64,000 nt of DNA from Ehretia macrophylla (lineage: Eukaryota; Streptophyta; Magnoliopsida; Boraginales; Ehretiaceae), in the NCBI GenBank assembly GCA_037974665.1, contig CM075770.1, positions 95,042,850 through 95,106,849 on the forward strand, read 5' to 3'. Numbering within the stretch: the first letter of the stretch is position 1; every line of letters begins with the position of its first letter. Positions 22,551 through 34,700 of this stretch are shown one piece after another. The notes under the pieces were generated by a model. That model was not told the DNA's origin and made no database searches. It worked only from the letters and a program-made list of their open reading frames with translations. The translations under genes and the position numbers were made by a program.

Positions 22551-24507
22551 TATCACGCCCCAAACACGGTCTTAGGGGAACCAAGCTCAAGACGCGATGA
22601 CACACGGGCATTATAACGGCTGTAATATATACATCCAATAAAAAACAGAAAACCCCAATCACATTTAAACAAAGTCCACATCAAAGTAGACAATATACTC
22701 AACATATATATCCTCAACAAGCATACATAAAACCCAACCATGATTATGAATCCAACCATGATCAACTCTATATACAATCAAAATGAGCTAGACTTCAAAA
22801 TAGATAAATATCAAGTATTCCAAATATAACCTAAAACATAACTTCATTACAACAAACTACTAAAAGCCATTAAAATATTGTTTCCAAAGTTAAATACGAC
22901 AACTACTCATGATACACATGATCAAGCTTATTATTGCTTTCCTCACGCACGTAATCCACATCATGAACTCCTGTATCATGCATTAAAGAGGTGTGAGCTA
23001 AACAGACTCAGTGAGGGAGGGATAAAAGGAAGTTTTAAAGCTTTAACTCAAAACCCTTTGAAACACATAGGAAACAATACAACACATAAACAACTTCACA
23101 CTCACATATGCTTAACAACCTTGAAACATTCACGCTAAACAACACATCAAGAAGTTACCAGTTTAGACATTCATTGAAGCCGACACCTTATAACTCCGCC
23201 ACGAACTCAACACTTCTCTCGCCCGCGTGTGTACTCATGATGTACACTATCCTACGACCAATCTCACCATGACCTTCACTGACCACATGAGAGATAGGAC
23301 TAGTACATATCATGTAATTACTGGCAAGCCCTATGCCGCCCAGCACGACACGGTGCTACCATGACGAGCTAAGGTTGCAACCCGACACTTCACATCACAT
23401 CTCATACACATACATTAATCAACAACACATCAATTACTCAACAACACATCCATTAACTCAAGAACACATTCAACAACTCAACAACACATCTATCAACTTA
23501 ACAACACATTCAACAACTCAACTAAACTTCATTAAACATATATCCAACACATTAGTACCAACATTTAATTATCAAAGAACATGACCTCTTCAACACATTA
23601 ACATCACCTAAGCTCATAAAAACATGACCTTTACACATTAATACCAATTAAATCTTAAAAGAACATGATCCCTACAAAATAACTCCAACTTTTTAACAAC
23701 ATTTCACCAACCTAGGAATCTCTACAACACATAACCTTAGTATAATCAATATAACAACTATCTACAATGCATTATGAACCCTTTGCAACACTAAAAACAA
23801 GCATTAAATAATCCAAACATGCCAAACACAAAAATTGCACCAAGGCTGGAATTTTGCAAAAATCATCAAAATAAACCCCTAAATTCACCAAATTCACTCC
23901 AAAGCCATGAAATCATATACCATTCACATATATATAATCATAAACACCAAAGCTAACTCAATTTCTCAACATTCAACTAACAAAGTTGGCTTATTTTCAA
24001 CTATTTTGGCTCACACAAGTTCATATGCATATGTATAGCTCTCAAATCACTACTACAACATATATTAATCTCTACAAACATTTATAACACAGTTATATAA
24101 CATTTCCATGGATCAAAATAGGCAAGCACATGCAAGAACTTGAAACCCTCACCTTAAAATTGTTGGAAAAGACTAGATATGTCAAGAACAAGGTTTGGAG
24201 AACAAGCTTTGAGCTAAATATACTTTGATTTGGTTTTGAAATGAAAGATTCACCTTTAAAAAATGATCAAAGCCTAGGCTTTCTATTTTTTCCATTTTCT
24301 CCATTTTTTCAAACCTTGGCCGATTCTTCAAGCTTGTTCTAGGCTTTTGCTTTGTTTTGTAATGCTAATATATTGTATGTATAATGTATATAATGTATGT
24401 AGTGGTCAAGAAATCAAATAAGTTAAAAATGCAAAGTCAAATAGTCAAACATGGCATATTAAGCTATTATCTTATATGTTTATATGTATTTATGTATATA
24501 ATATGTT

Positions 24508-24592
<85 letters not shown>

Positions 24593-24745
24593 TAAACAAA
24601 ATAAGATTAAATTTATTTGTAAAAATACAATTTAAATGCAAATTTGATGTAGTAAAAATAGTTAACCATATAATTAACACATAATACTACCAAATAATGT
24701 TTAAAATAAATAAATGCAGTTATAATGAAATGCTTGGATCTTACA
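22551..24745 (-). repeat. 5' LTR of the Tekay/Del-like remnant (about 2.2 kb)
   Basis: Runs from ATCACGCCCCAAACACGG-type sequence to GGATCTTACA. Contains a long (TA)n array (24518-24588, preceded by (GT)n) near its outer end, CAACACATCAATT-like short repeats near 23400-23530, and an ACTCAGTGAGGG motif near 23008. Confidence 0.82.
24518..24588. repeat. (GT)n(AT)n microsatellite inside the LTR
   Basis: About 12 bp of GT followed by about 70 bp of AT. Frames reading runs of Tyr-Ile on either strand are artefacts of it. Confidence 0.95.
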
Positions 24746-25185
24746 TTTATTTTATTCACTGTGTATATTCATATACTCATTAGATGAAAGCAACTTTCTT
24801 TTGTCATACAACTGAGGCCAATCATGTAGCATAGTCCACACGTTAGGCAACCAAATTCCAGTCATGTGTGCATAGTTGGCGCACGAGCAAACTTTAATGT
24901 AGTTTCACTTGAAATATCTTTTATGTCATTATATGGTGAAGACTAAAATTTAAATTTTGATTTTCCTTAATTGGACTTAATCATCAAAATAAAATAATTA
25001 TTTTATGAAGAGATATCAAAATCCCAGCATGAACTTTTAGACGTCATAAAAGGAATTAACTTAATCATAATATCAATGTGAAACAACTTCACATACTAAT
25101 AAGGCGTAAGATAGAGAAAACTTTCATAAACAATCAGATTTCGTAAGAGAGATTACATGTTATATTATTGGGCTCTGATACCACA
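24746..25185 (-). other. Outer leader and primer site of the copia element
   Basis: The part of the copia leader stranded to the right of the Tekay/Del-like insertion. It ends in GGCTCTGATACCA (25171-25183), whose complement TGGTATCAGAGCC is an exact initiator-tRNA-Met primer site, two bases from the LTR. Confidence 0.85.
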
Positions 25186-25515
25186 TGTAAGTATAATTAT
25201 TGCAAACGTACTACAATTAAAATTATCAGAAGCATGTAATCATCATATAAAATTATTAAGAGGCATAAGCTACTTACTTGATGCAGAAAAATAAGCCATT
25301 ACAGTAATTAATTAATTTCTCTACCTTAACCCTATTTTTAATAGTATAGATGTGTTATAAAATTCTACAACTCTTTTCAAGGGCAGAGAGATGACCAATT
25401 AACAAGTATATATAGGTGTTACTTCCATCAAGTAACCTAATGGGTTTGGACTATAGTGGGATATTATTTTAATTAAGTGAGTCACTAATAACTTTAATGA
25501 GTCACACCATTTACA
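25186..25515 (-). repeat. 5' LTR of the copia element (330 bp)
   Basis: TGTAAGTATAATT...ACCATTTACA, followed by GAAGG. The minus-strand sequence CTATATATACTTG near 25406-25418 is a plausible TATA box. Confidence 0.9.
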
Positions 25516-27943
25516 GAAGGCGTATATTCTTCTTTTATCTTTTTTTTTTTTTTAATCATATTGCTTTGAACTTTCTTCTGCTCCATTTATCATGTGTCAT
25601 TTCCTTGCATGCATGAGTTACGTTCATTGAACTTACCTTGGTGCAATACATAAACTCTATTTACTTCATGTGCAATCCCTCCTCAACTCGAAACGAACAT
25701 ACAAAAGGAAGAAAGAAACTGTGCAGTGTTGAATGGCTTTCATAAACTCATGCGTATTAAATTATACGTATAGCTTAATAGATGCCGCAAAACTAATGGC
25801 TAGCTTCTTCTCTTCTATAAATCCTTCCAAGAATCAGAAAGTCTATGCGAGCAACACCATAATAAGTAATAAAATCTGAGAATTCTTGATACATGCATGC
25901 ACCTCGTCCAATGATAAATACATGTAAAATTGTTATTAGTTCACCTCCAACGCCCCTTCGATGGCGGCTTTGCATCCGCTTACATTTATTTAATAATTTT
26001 TTCCTTTTCTTGTCTTCTAATTTTGGTCATTAATCAACGATCTGAACGCGTGTTTGTTGTTCACTCGTTGGCGGAAACACAAGAAAAAAAAAAGGAAAAA
26101 AGTAAAACGGGACAACGAAAGTGAACACTATATTTAGATTGCCAAGGGGAAAGGACAGGAAGGGAATTTAGAAGAAAGAATCATAAAAAAGAAAAAAAGA
26201 AAAAAAAGAAAGAGAAAGCAGATTCACTCTTTTGAATAGCAAAAATGAATAAAGAAAATGAAATGAAGGGATTTTATGGTATCTAAGAGTTGGGCTAAAT
26301 GATCAAATATTAACATGTTGTAATTAGATTTTGAATTCGGGTCACCAATTCTGCCGCCATAATACCAAAAATAGAAAAGATTTAAAGGAGTTTTATTTAG
26401 ATTGGAGAAATTAAATAAAAGAAAGGAAATATAATTTTACATATGAAGTTTCTGAAATATGTAAGAATAATAATGATTAATGAGATAGTCTATGACCCTC
26501 ACAAACTATCCCTTCTTATTTTACCATTTTTTTCCAACTTGAGAAGAAACAAAAATAAATCATTGAAAAATTCTTTAATTTATTTCCTTTTCTCTCACCA
26601 ATAAAACATTCTAATTAAACAAAGGGAAGACTTTTTTTTTTTTTTTTTTAATCCCTTTCCTTCCTCTCTATTCATTTTACCCAATCCAAATACGTTGGAA
26701 AAGAAACACAGAAACAAATTCATGTTACCAAAAGAGAGGACTAGAAAAATGCTTTTGCTTATAATAATTTAAAGAATTAACCGACCAAAAAGGGGTTTCG
26801 TTTGGTTAAACATGTGGTTTGCTACGGCCCTGCAAATTGCCTTTCAATGACTCACGGCACGCCACCTTTGAATTGAATCCACCACATATCTAAGTTAAAG
26901 AAAACCTTCAAAAAAAAAAAAAGACAAACGTTTGGGGTCCTGATTCAATCCAGACACCGTGCGTGTCTATTGTTCCGGAACTAGAGACACTTATGTAACA
27001 CCTAAGGTCTTAGGTATCCAATTTCATACAATGTCAAAAACGATGTTGGGATGATACCAAACATAAATTTAAAAAATCACAAAAAGGTGTTGTATCACAG
27101 ATATGAACTGGTTTAATTGTAAAGAAAATAAAAGTTTGATAAAATGATAGGGTGACGATTTGTTTGTAATGAGAGTTAATTTTTAAGTTTGAATTATAAC
27201 TTCGGTGTTTGTTGTATTAAAAAAAAATTAAAAAAAAAGAGACGAAGGAAATTAAGGTTAGGAAAATGGCACGAGACTTCAACATTGTCATGACCAGAGG
27301 AAGCCAGGTTGAAAGCTTTGGCATGGACCCAATACATTATGTTAGAGGACTTATATATATTTATGGTTCAATTGTAAACTTTTGACAGAATTTGAACAAA
27401 TAATAAATGAACCGAAAAATCTTATTGGTCATTGCTTCACATCATTTTGAAATAAAATTAGGTGCTCATCAAGTCATATTACATCGACCAAAATAAAAAG
27501 TCATATTACAAGATCAATTTTTTTATTTATTTTTTCATGAAAAGATAAATGAATAGAGCACAAAAAAAAAAGGACAAAAAGAAACTCCACTTACAAATGT
27601 AACTTATCAAAAGAAGCTTGATGAGTAGTTTTTGGCTAAACTAAATTGAATAGGGATAGACCGGGGACTCCAAGGTGATTTCTTTCTCATAAATTGTTAA
27701 GCAAACTATGTAGGATTGATACTTCCAACTCCTCTTGTCTTCCTTGCATTGTGAATTTCTAAAGACATCGCTCGTTCGAAAGATAATGTGCTAATGATGA
27801 AAAAGTAGAAAGAAGAGCAAACATAAATTATTATACCAATTTGTCAAAGCCTTGTATTACAATTTATTAATATCGGAACTGGAATTTTGCCCATATGAAG
27901 AATTGGTATCATATCAAGAATTTAAAAATATATAGTGATAAGG
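25516..27943. other. Longest stretch with no recognisable transposon; possible host intergenic DNA
   Basis: No coding frame resembling a known protein on either strand. It contains poly-T (25539-25553, 26630-26650), poly-A-rich runs (26080-26110, 26190-26220), a TATA-like CTATAAATCC (25816-25825) followed by short non-coding sequence, CATGCATG motifs near 25607 and 25895, and several AT-rich stretches. The TATA-like site could belong to a host gene promoter, but no downstream ORF supports this. The frame at 25930-26124 is short and low-complexity at its end. Confidence 0.5.
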
Positions 27944-28330
27944 AACTACAAGAAATTGCAGTTTGGGTGACGGCGATTATTCGTCACTTAACCGTCCTTA
28001 AAAAAGATGGGCAACGGAAAATGGTGGGTCGCCTAATAGGGCGTCGCCAAATTACCAATTAGTCGCCAAGTCATCACACATGGCGATGGATAGCAAACCA
28101 TCGCCATAGGCCACGATTTAGCGATGAATTTTTCCATTAGACAGATTTCAAAACTTTCATAAAAAAAAAACCATCACCAAAAGAACATCGGTAGACTGTT
28201 GCCAGTTAAATTGTCGCTATTTTGTTGCTCTTTCAGTCGCTACTAAATCATCGATTAATGTTTTTTTGCTAAGCCATCGATCCATTTTTCGTCACTAAAC
28301 TGTTAATTTTTTGTCTGTCGCTAAACCGCT
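27944..28330. repeat. CACTA terminus and subterminal repeat region
   Basis: At least a dozen short motifs of GTCGC, TCGCC, GGCGAT and ATCGCC type occur in both orientations (for example near 27971, 28027, 28044, 28061, 28082, 28106, 28206, 28316). In CACTA elements such repeats bind the element's TNPA protein. The region is much richer in CG than its flanks. Confidence 0.8.
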
Positions 28331-29647
28331 GCTTATTATCTTTTAATTTATTTAAATTTATTTTAAAGTTAATAAAATATGTGAAAAATTTGCTAAAGAT
28401 TGCAAACAAATATAAAAAAATAAATAAAAATAATGAAATATTTACAAAATTAATTAAATCTAAAATTTATAAAGAATTCAAAATATTTACAAAATCCAAT
28501 TACTGGTCCTGTCCACCCTGTAAATCCCCTTGGGTCCCATTATTGCCCTACTGTTGAGATTGATCTTGAGGCGAAGGAGCTGGTGGATATGGCAACAGCC
28601 GGGTTATGAAGACAATTTGTTGCTGAAAGAGACAGAGTTGTTCGCACTACTCCGTCGTCTTTTGCCTTAATCCCGATGTTGCTTGATTTATAGCATCTTG
28701 CATGTCTTGCTCCATAATCCGATGACTTGAATGTAAGATGGTGTGTACGAACCCTCCTATACGAATACTCTGCTACTCGTGCCTATACACTTGTCCTTTA
28801 CTTGAGCCACCGTCGCCTCTTAAAATAACGCATCCTAATCAATAGGCAGTGTCATCGGATCTCTCTATGCTGACTGTGTGGTTTGCTAGACCATTTTGTT
28901 ATACCTAGCTAACAATTAAAAATTAGTAATTGTTATTTTTGTTACATATTATTAATATGCGATAACTAAAACTGTTGAATATAAAATTATAATACCATAA
29001 TCTCTTTAACCCTCGGTTTGGAGTAAGGAGCATTGAGCCCTACAATGAACCCTCTTGAACACCTTTGCCTTTGTAATTGGCCTATTCAACTCCTCTTCTC
29101 GCAATGGACATTCACCAAACAACATATTAAAAATTCAATAGTAATAATATTATAATTTAACCCTGCAGTTTTAGACTTATCATTATTCTTTTAACCTTGT
29201 TGAATAGGACACGACCTAAATAATATAGGGAAGTCCTAGTCTTTTAGTTGTTGGAGTTGGTTTAAGACCTCTTCTGCCATTCCTCTGATGCCCAATGCTC
29301 ACACAACTTGTCCCATACGTCGACCGAGATCCAAATCGGGCGTTTATTCTTGTTGTGACCCTTAAAGAAGAGGTATTGTATGTGACCATTGAGTTTATGG
29401 CAAAATAATACTGTATCAGGGGTTCATCATAGGGCTACCACTTGTACACTCTCTATAGACATAGGTTAAGTAATTAGTAATGCAACATACATAAAACTAA
29501 AATATGTATACTAAAATGAAATGAACTTAGTACATGAAAAGCAAGGAACCATCTCTCCCTAACATCAGGCGGAATCTATCCCCATGACGTCTAAGGCTTG
29601 GCAAACCTAGCAGCTAATATATTAACTATCTCTCTAGTCGCTCCAAA

Positions 29648-31032
29648 GGGTAAAATGCATGACACTCCCCTGTGTTGTACTGTTAATGCGCATAAAACCA
29701 TGTGTTACAGAAAGTAGCACATAACCTCTTGTGTTTTATCAGAATGTTGCACCATAAACCCTACCGTTTAATTTTTTGTCATAGTTAACGGAGATTGAAG
29801 ACACACAGACAACTTGCAATTGAGAGCAATTTGATGTCTAAAAACTAATTTTAATTGACCAAAATGCCCTCCAAAACTACTTATGAGTTTGTTCCAAGCT
29901 AATCTAAACCATTCGCAGAGATTGCTCTATTCTTGTCGCCAAGTACTTGTAATCTGCTAGCTTATTATCGTGTTGCCAACCACATTTTATAAATACCTGT
30001 GATACTCTTTACCTGAAATCAATAGTTAGCAATATTATTATATTACATTTCACAAAATAATGTTAAAACTAAGTAAGCAATTTTTTGCATCTTCTGGGTA
30101 TCATAAATAATGCATATAGCCCCCTCCGTTATCAGAAAAGATGCATATTGCCCTCTTTGATATCATAAAAGGTGGCAATAATATTCCTCTGATATCAAGA
30201 AATATACATACTGAACCCTTGAAACATGTGCTTACCTGAAAATTTGTACTCATGACTTAGGAGACATGCATGTATTATCCAACTACAAGCTTCATTCCGA
30301 CATTTAGCTATCACTCTGTAACTCTCATTTTTCAACATTTCCAGGCCAAATCCCTGCCTAATTCACCCGACAATATGTTTAAAGATGTTGGATTGAAACA
30401 TGACAAGAAAATGACAACAAACCCATGAATCTTTAAGTGCAACACCCATAAACAAAGGGTTGTAGAACTTATGTCAATTTTCGAGACCACATTAAAAAAC
30501 TAACTTAAAATTGCAATACCCTTCTCAAAAAGGTTGTACATAACCCATCTAATGGATAAATAACATACTTACATAAAACACAACAAAAATTAGCAATAAA
30601 TTACAGCGTCAAATGCGATAAGCAAAAATTTAGCAAAACTCGTACCTTCACTTTGAATATGTTCATTCGTCACCAATTGATGCAATGTCAGTTGCGATAT
30701 AAGCAATAATCTAACAAAAAAGCTTTGAAACCACTCAATTCACGGTTAAAATTGAATATTAAATGTGTTTTTGTGCACTTTCTCACTCTAAAAGATGAGA
30801 GTTTCTCTATTTAGGGTTGGTGGGATATTTAGAGGAAGTGTTTAGTTTTTGTTTTTTATATAAGGGCAAAATAGTCTTTCGATAAAATTTGTTAATCAAA
30901 TCTGACGAAAATAAACATTGGGCGAGTACGCAACGTTTGGTATTAATATAAGGAGTTATATGCTACTTTACATAATACAGGGACTACGATGCAATTTCTG
31001 TAAAACACAGGGGTATAAAATATATTTCATTC
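29648..31032. mobile_element. Non-autonomous Mutator-like element, 9-bp target duplication
   Basis: The nine bases CGCTCCAAA occur immediately left (29639-29647) and right (31033-31041). The ends form imperfect inverted repeats: left GGGTAAAATGCATGACAC then CCCCTGTGTTGTACTG; right complement GGAATGAAATATATTTTA then CCCCTGTGTTTTACAG. The 1385-bp interior has no transposase. On the minus strand, TATA-like sequence near 30855-30860 and an untranslated-looking CT-rich stretch near 30780-30840 suggest it may carry a captured promoter or first exon. Inserted in the CACTA TNPA-like gene. Confidence 0.82.
30106..30232. repeat. Four-copy minisatellite (about 31 bp) inside the Mutator-like element
   Basis: Units begin TATCATAAATAATGC, TATCAGAAAAGATGC, TATCATAAAAGGTGG and TATCAAGAAATATAC, each continuing to a CC(C/T)TxxxGA-type end. 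They are 30 to 32 bp long and well diverged. Confidence 0.7.
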
Positions 31033-31584
31033 CGCTCCAAATGGTATCCATTTGCAAATAACAAAAAAAATACAATTTTACAATTGTTTAGGAAAAAAAA
31101 TCATGTATTCTCTAAAATTGTCTTAATTGAACTCTTGCCCATTTTCAAACAATGCCAGATGCATACATTGATCAATCTGCCACACAGTACAGGCCTTCAA
31201 AGAATGGAATCCATACCACTGGAAATCATCTAGCTTTGTTATGGCTCCCGCAGCCCACTATTTAGCAACAAGCAATGACTCAGGGTGGTCAATAAATGTA
31301 CTAAAGTCTTCGGCCATAGGCATACCACCAGTCTCGATGTGTATATCTTCGAAGATTTCTATCTGTCGTGACAAGCTTTGAGATGATGTGGATACAAGAG
31401 ACCTATATTATGTGGGTAGTGCTGATGATGGAGTATGTGTCATCTCCTGACGTAGTGGTACCGAAAAAGATGAGGTAAATGCATGATCACCACTTGGCGA
31501 TCCTTCTAAGGATGAGGTGGATACACGTTCACCACTTGATTGTCCTCCTTAACGATATAATAACCCAGAAGCCATATATCATCT

Positions 31585-31725
31585 ACCTCATCTACTTTTA
31601 CCTTACGACATGACTGCATTAGACAAGAGCCAAATTAATATCGTCCTCCATATCGTCTACTACTTCTACTTTTACCTTACGACATGACTGCGTTGGACAA
31701 GAGCCAAATTAATTTCGTTATAAAT
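31585..31725. repeat. 75-bp direct repeat within the CACTA interior
   Basis: CTTTTACCTTACGACATGAC and the following sequence through GAGCCAAATTAAT occurs at about 31594 and again at about 31669, with two or three differences. Confidence 0.75.
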
Positions 31726-31729
31726 ACAT

Positions 31730-34700
31730 GTATTGAATATGTAAATATTATATAATACATTCATATGACAATTTATTATATATATGTAACTAATCAGATG
31801 ACTCATCATCATCATTTTTATCTTCATCTTCATCTTCATCTTCTTTATCTTTATCATCTTCTTTATTTAGATTATCTTCCAACATCTCAATATTTTCACC
31901 CAACTCGTGACAACGTGGAGGCAACTTTGTATCATTTGGTAGTATTACAGGCACATTCATCTCATCTAACTATAAAGCTAATTGTTCTTCTATTTTGTAC
32001 TCCTTCTTGGGCACGTCATAGTAATTTATTGGTCTGATTTTGCATATAACCCATCAGTCTGCTTGATCTCTCTTACTACATAAATACTTATAATAGTACA
32101 CCTGATGTACTTGTTCTCCTAACACAAATAGTTTATATTTTGAAAATTTCCTTTTCATGTTGACCTCAACCAGTCGATACTTAGGATGCTCCATAACACC
32201 TTTATCCTTTTTGAATCAAACTAGTTACATTTGAAAAGAATGACCCTTGCATGTTTCACTGTTGGATTATAGTATTCCAATTCAATAATGTCATTCAATA
32301 TTTTATAATAGTCACCATCCTCGATACTCTTATCATATGTCCCTTTGATGAACACTTCACTATTCATTGTAGCCTTGGATGACCCATATTATAAAGTGTC
32401 AAACTTGTATCCATTGACCAAGTACCCCAACCATGTGTGTATCCTCCTACTTGGCCCCATGAAAAGATATTTTACTTGATCATATGGATCATTAGTGTAG
32501 GCTAGTTGCAAAATATGGAATTTACCATATGTGAAGGTGTACATTGCTAATTTAAGTAAAAACTATCAAAATGATGTTAATTGAATATGTACTTACATGG
32601 TCACATAATCATTTTCGAAAGAGATTATTAATATTATATTCAATTTGTGACAACAAGGGACAATTTTGAAAAATATTTTTCGAGAACAACCTATAAGCAG
32701 CATATGCGATTCATACTAATTAGACCTATACATCAGACAACCACATCGATATACAAAGTGTCATGACCTTACCTAATATAGGGGTAAACCTCTTGGCAAT
32801 TAATCAATACATAAATGTATGTCGTATTTAGCTCTTGATCATCCAACATCCAATAATATTCTTACTCTATTGGATAATCGAGATAACAAAATATTCCATA
32901 TCACTATATTGCTAATTTTATCCAATATTTCTAGTTTTAGTTGCCACATGCGATTAGAAATAATAGGAATAAAAGGTCGATGTTTTGAGAATAAGAAAAG
33001 CTTCACATATAGATCCCTTGACTTGTGTTTTAGTTTTTACTCTCCTTTTCAAATAATACAAGAACTTCTCAAAAGGATACATCTATCGATATTGTACAAG
33101 GCCAGCACAAATTGTTCCATACACTAAGTGAACTGCCAAATGCTCTATTAAATCAAAGAAAGTGGGGGGTAAGATCCTTTTCAAGTTGCAATGTATCACG
33201 ATAATATTTTTTGCATCCTTTCTAGCTCATGTCTTTGAAAAGATGTGCAACATCTGTCTCAAAAGAATAAACATAGTTATGTAAAAGCTTTCCAAACATG
33301 TTTAGATGGTACTTCATGTAAAGTTACAGTGAACAATCTTTCCATAAACAGATAACAATTATGACTTTTCATCTATGACAATTTTAGATCTTTCATGTCA
33401 ATACACCTCAATAAATTGGATGCATATACATCAGGGAGTCATAAGCCCTTAACCCATTTAAGAATTACTTTTCTACTTGCCACAAGAAGTGTGCATACAC
33501 CCATCTTTATATCGCAACCACAGTCCTCTTTGTTCTCAACACATAATTCAGGACAATTATAAAACTTCGAAATATCAACTCTCGAATTGAGATTATCTTT
33601 TGTCTTCCCCTTGATAGCCATCATAGTATTGAAAACATTGTTAGAAAAATTCTTCTAAATATGCATCACATCCAAATTATGAAGAAAAATATGACTACCA
33701 ATTAGGTAAATCAAAAACAAAATTCATCTAATTATTTCAATCCCCAGAACCATTTATCTTGTTTTCTGAAAATTTATTTATTTAATGGTAATATTTCACA
33801 CATTTCTACATCTATTCACCATCTAATCTGGGCGGAGGATTAGATTTTTCTACTCTACCCTTGAGAAAATTCTTTGTGTCTCGCCGTAACAAACTACTTC
33901 ATGGTAAGAACTAATGATGACAATCAAAGAAATAATTCTTTCTACCCGTAGTCAATTGAAAAGCCTTTGAATGTGTCATACAATACAAACACGATAATAT
34001 TCTATGTGTATTCCAACCAAACAATATACCATATGACGAAAAGTCATTAATTTTCCACATTAAAGCTGCACTCAATTGAAAAATTGATTGTGTTGCCATA
34101 TCATAACAAGGTGACCCTACTTCCCATAATTCTTTCAATTCATTGATCAAGGCTCTAACTATATATCAATGCTCTTATCACGATTCTTCAGACCAAGAAT
34201 AAGAGAGTCAAGAACATGACAAGATTTTTCATACACATCCAATGTGACAGATTGAATAGTGTGATTTTCACCGACCAACAAGAATAAGGTTGAAAATTTG
34301 AGCTATGAGGATGAAACCCATCTTAGCATAGACCAAGCCAGACAATTATTGGTTTAGTAGTAGAATCAGGGTATACTCTATCAAAATATTTTTATGCCTT
34401 AACGTCAGATGGATGACATATCTTTCTAGTCTTAACTTGGTGTCTCTTATGCCACTACATATGTTCAGTTGTAGCTTTGACATGTATAACCTTTTCAACC
34501 TTGGAGTTGTTAGGATTATTATGCCTAAAAGCTTACTGGCACATGACATTTCAGTTACATTGGATATGTGTTGTGACTATTATTATTAATGACATTCATT
34601 TTATTCTCTCTATTTTATTTATGTGTATTTGCTTATATAAAGGTCTTTGATCCATAATGAATGACTTAGGTGAACAATGACCAAACACAGAAGGTCTAAG

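Larger units (their letters stand above)
19704..24745 (-). mobile_element. Tekay/Del-like Ty3-gypsy remnant (TTTAT target duplication)
   Basis: TTTAT lies directly before 19704 and directly after 24745. The right LTR (22551-24745) is the 5' LTR of a minus-strand element; a primer site, leader, gag and protease follow leftward, then part of the second LTR (19704 to about 20318). Reverse transcriptase and integrase are not present, so only the gag-protease part and an incomplete LTR pair remain. Inserted into the leader of the copia element 13971-25515, hence younger than it. Confidence 0.87.
13971..25515 (-). mobile_element. Ty1-copia element with nested insertions (GAAGG target duplication)
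   Basis: Flanked by GAAGG at 13966-13970 and 25516-25520. LTRs are 13971-14305 and 25186-25515 (TGTAAG...TTACA). The initiator-tRNA-Met primer site lies at 25171-25183 and a polypurine tract (AATAGGAGAA on the minus strand) at about 14306-14315, so it reads right to left: leader, gag, pol, 3' LTR. A MITE (14427-14847) and a Tekay/Del-like element (19704-24745) have inserted into it; removing both leaves about 6.1 kb. By-eye comparison of the LTRs gives about one difference in ten positions, so the insertion is old. The coding region is broken in many places. Confidence 0.9.
28500..31560 (-). pseudogene. TNPA-like (Transposase_24) gene remnant of the CACTA element
   Basis: The clearest piece is near 29260-29350, where the minus strand reads RPIWISVDVWDKLCEHWASE then EWQKRS, matching the conserved WISEEVWxxLCxHW...EWQxxS core of plant Transposase_24. 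Nearer the 3' end (28500-28620) is a Gln/Pro-rich segment (PPAPSPQDQSQQ). The 5' part continues to the right of the Mutator-like insertion (31042-31560). The family's protein binds the subterminal repeats. Frames are interrupted by stops and by the 1.4-kb insertion, so it cannot be functional. Confidence 0.72.

Noticed and set aside
25816-25825. TATA box of a host gene
   Set aside because: No downstream ORF or exon-like sequence; kept only as a note in the intergenic entry.
30106-30232. 31-bp repeats considered as a CRISPR array or satellite
   Set aside because: Only four diverged copies without spacers; a minisatellite in a Mutator-like element.
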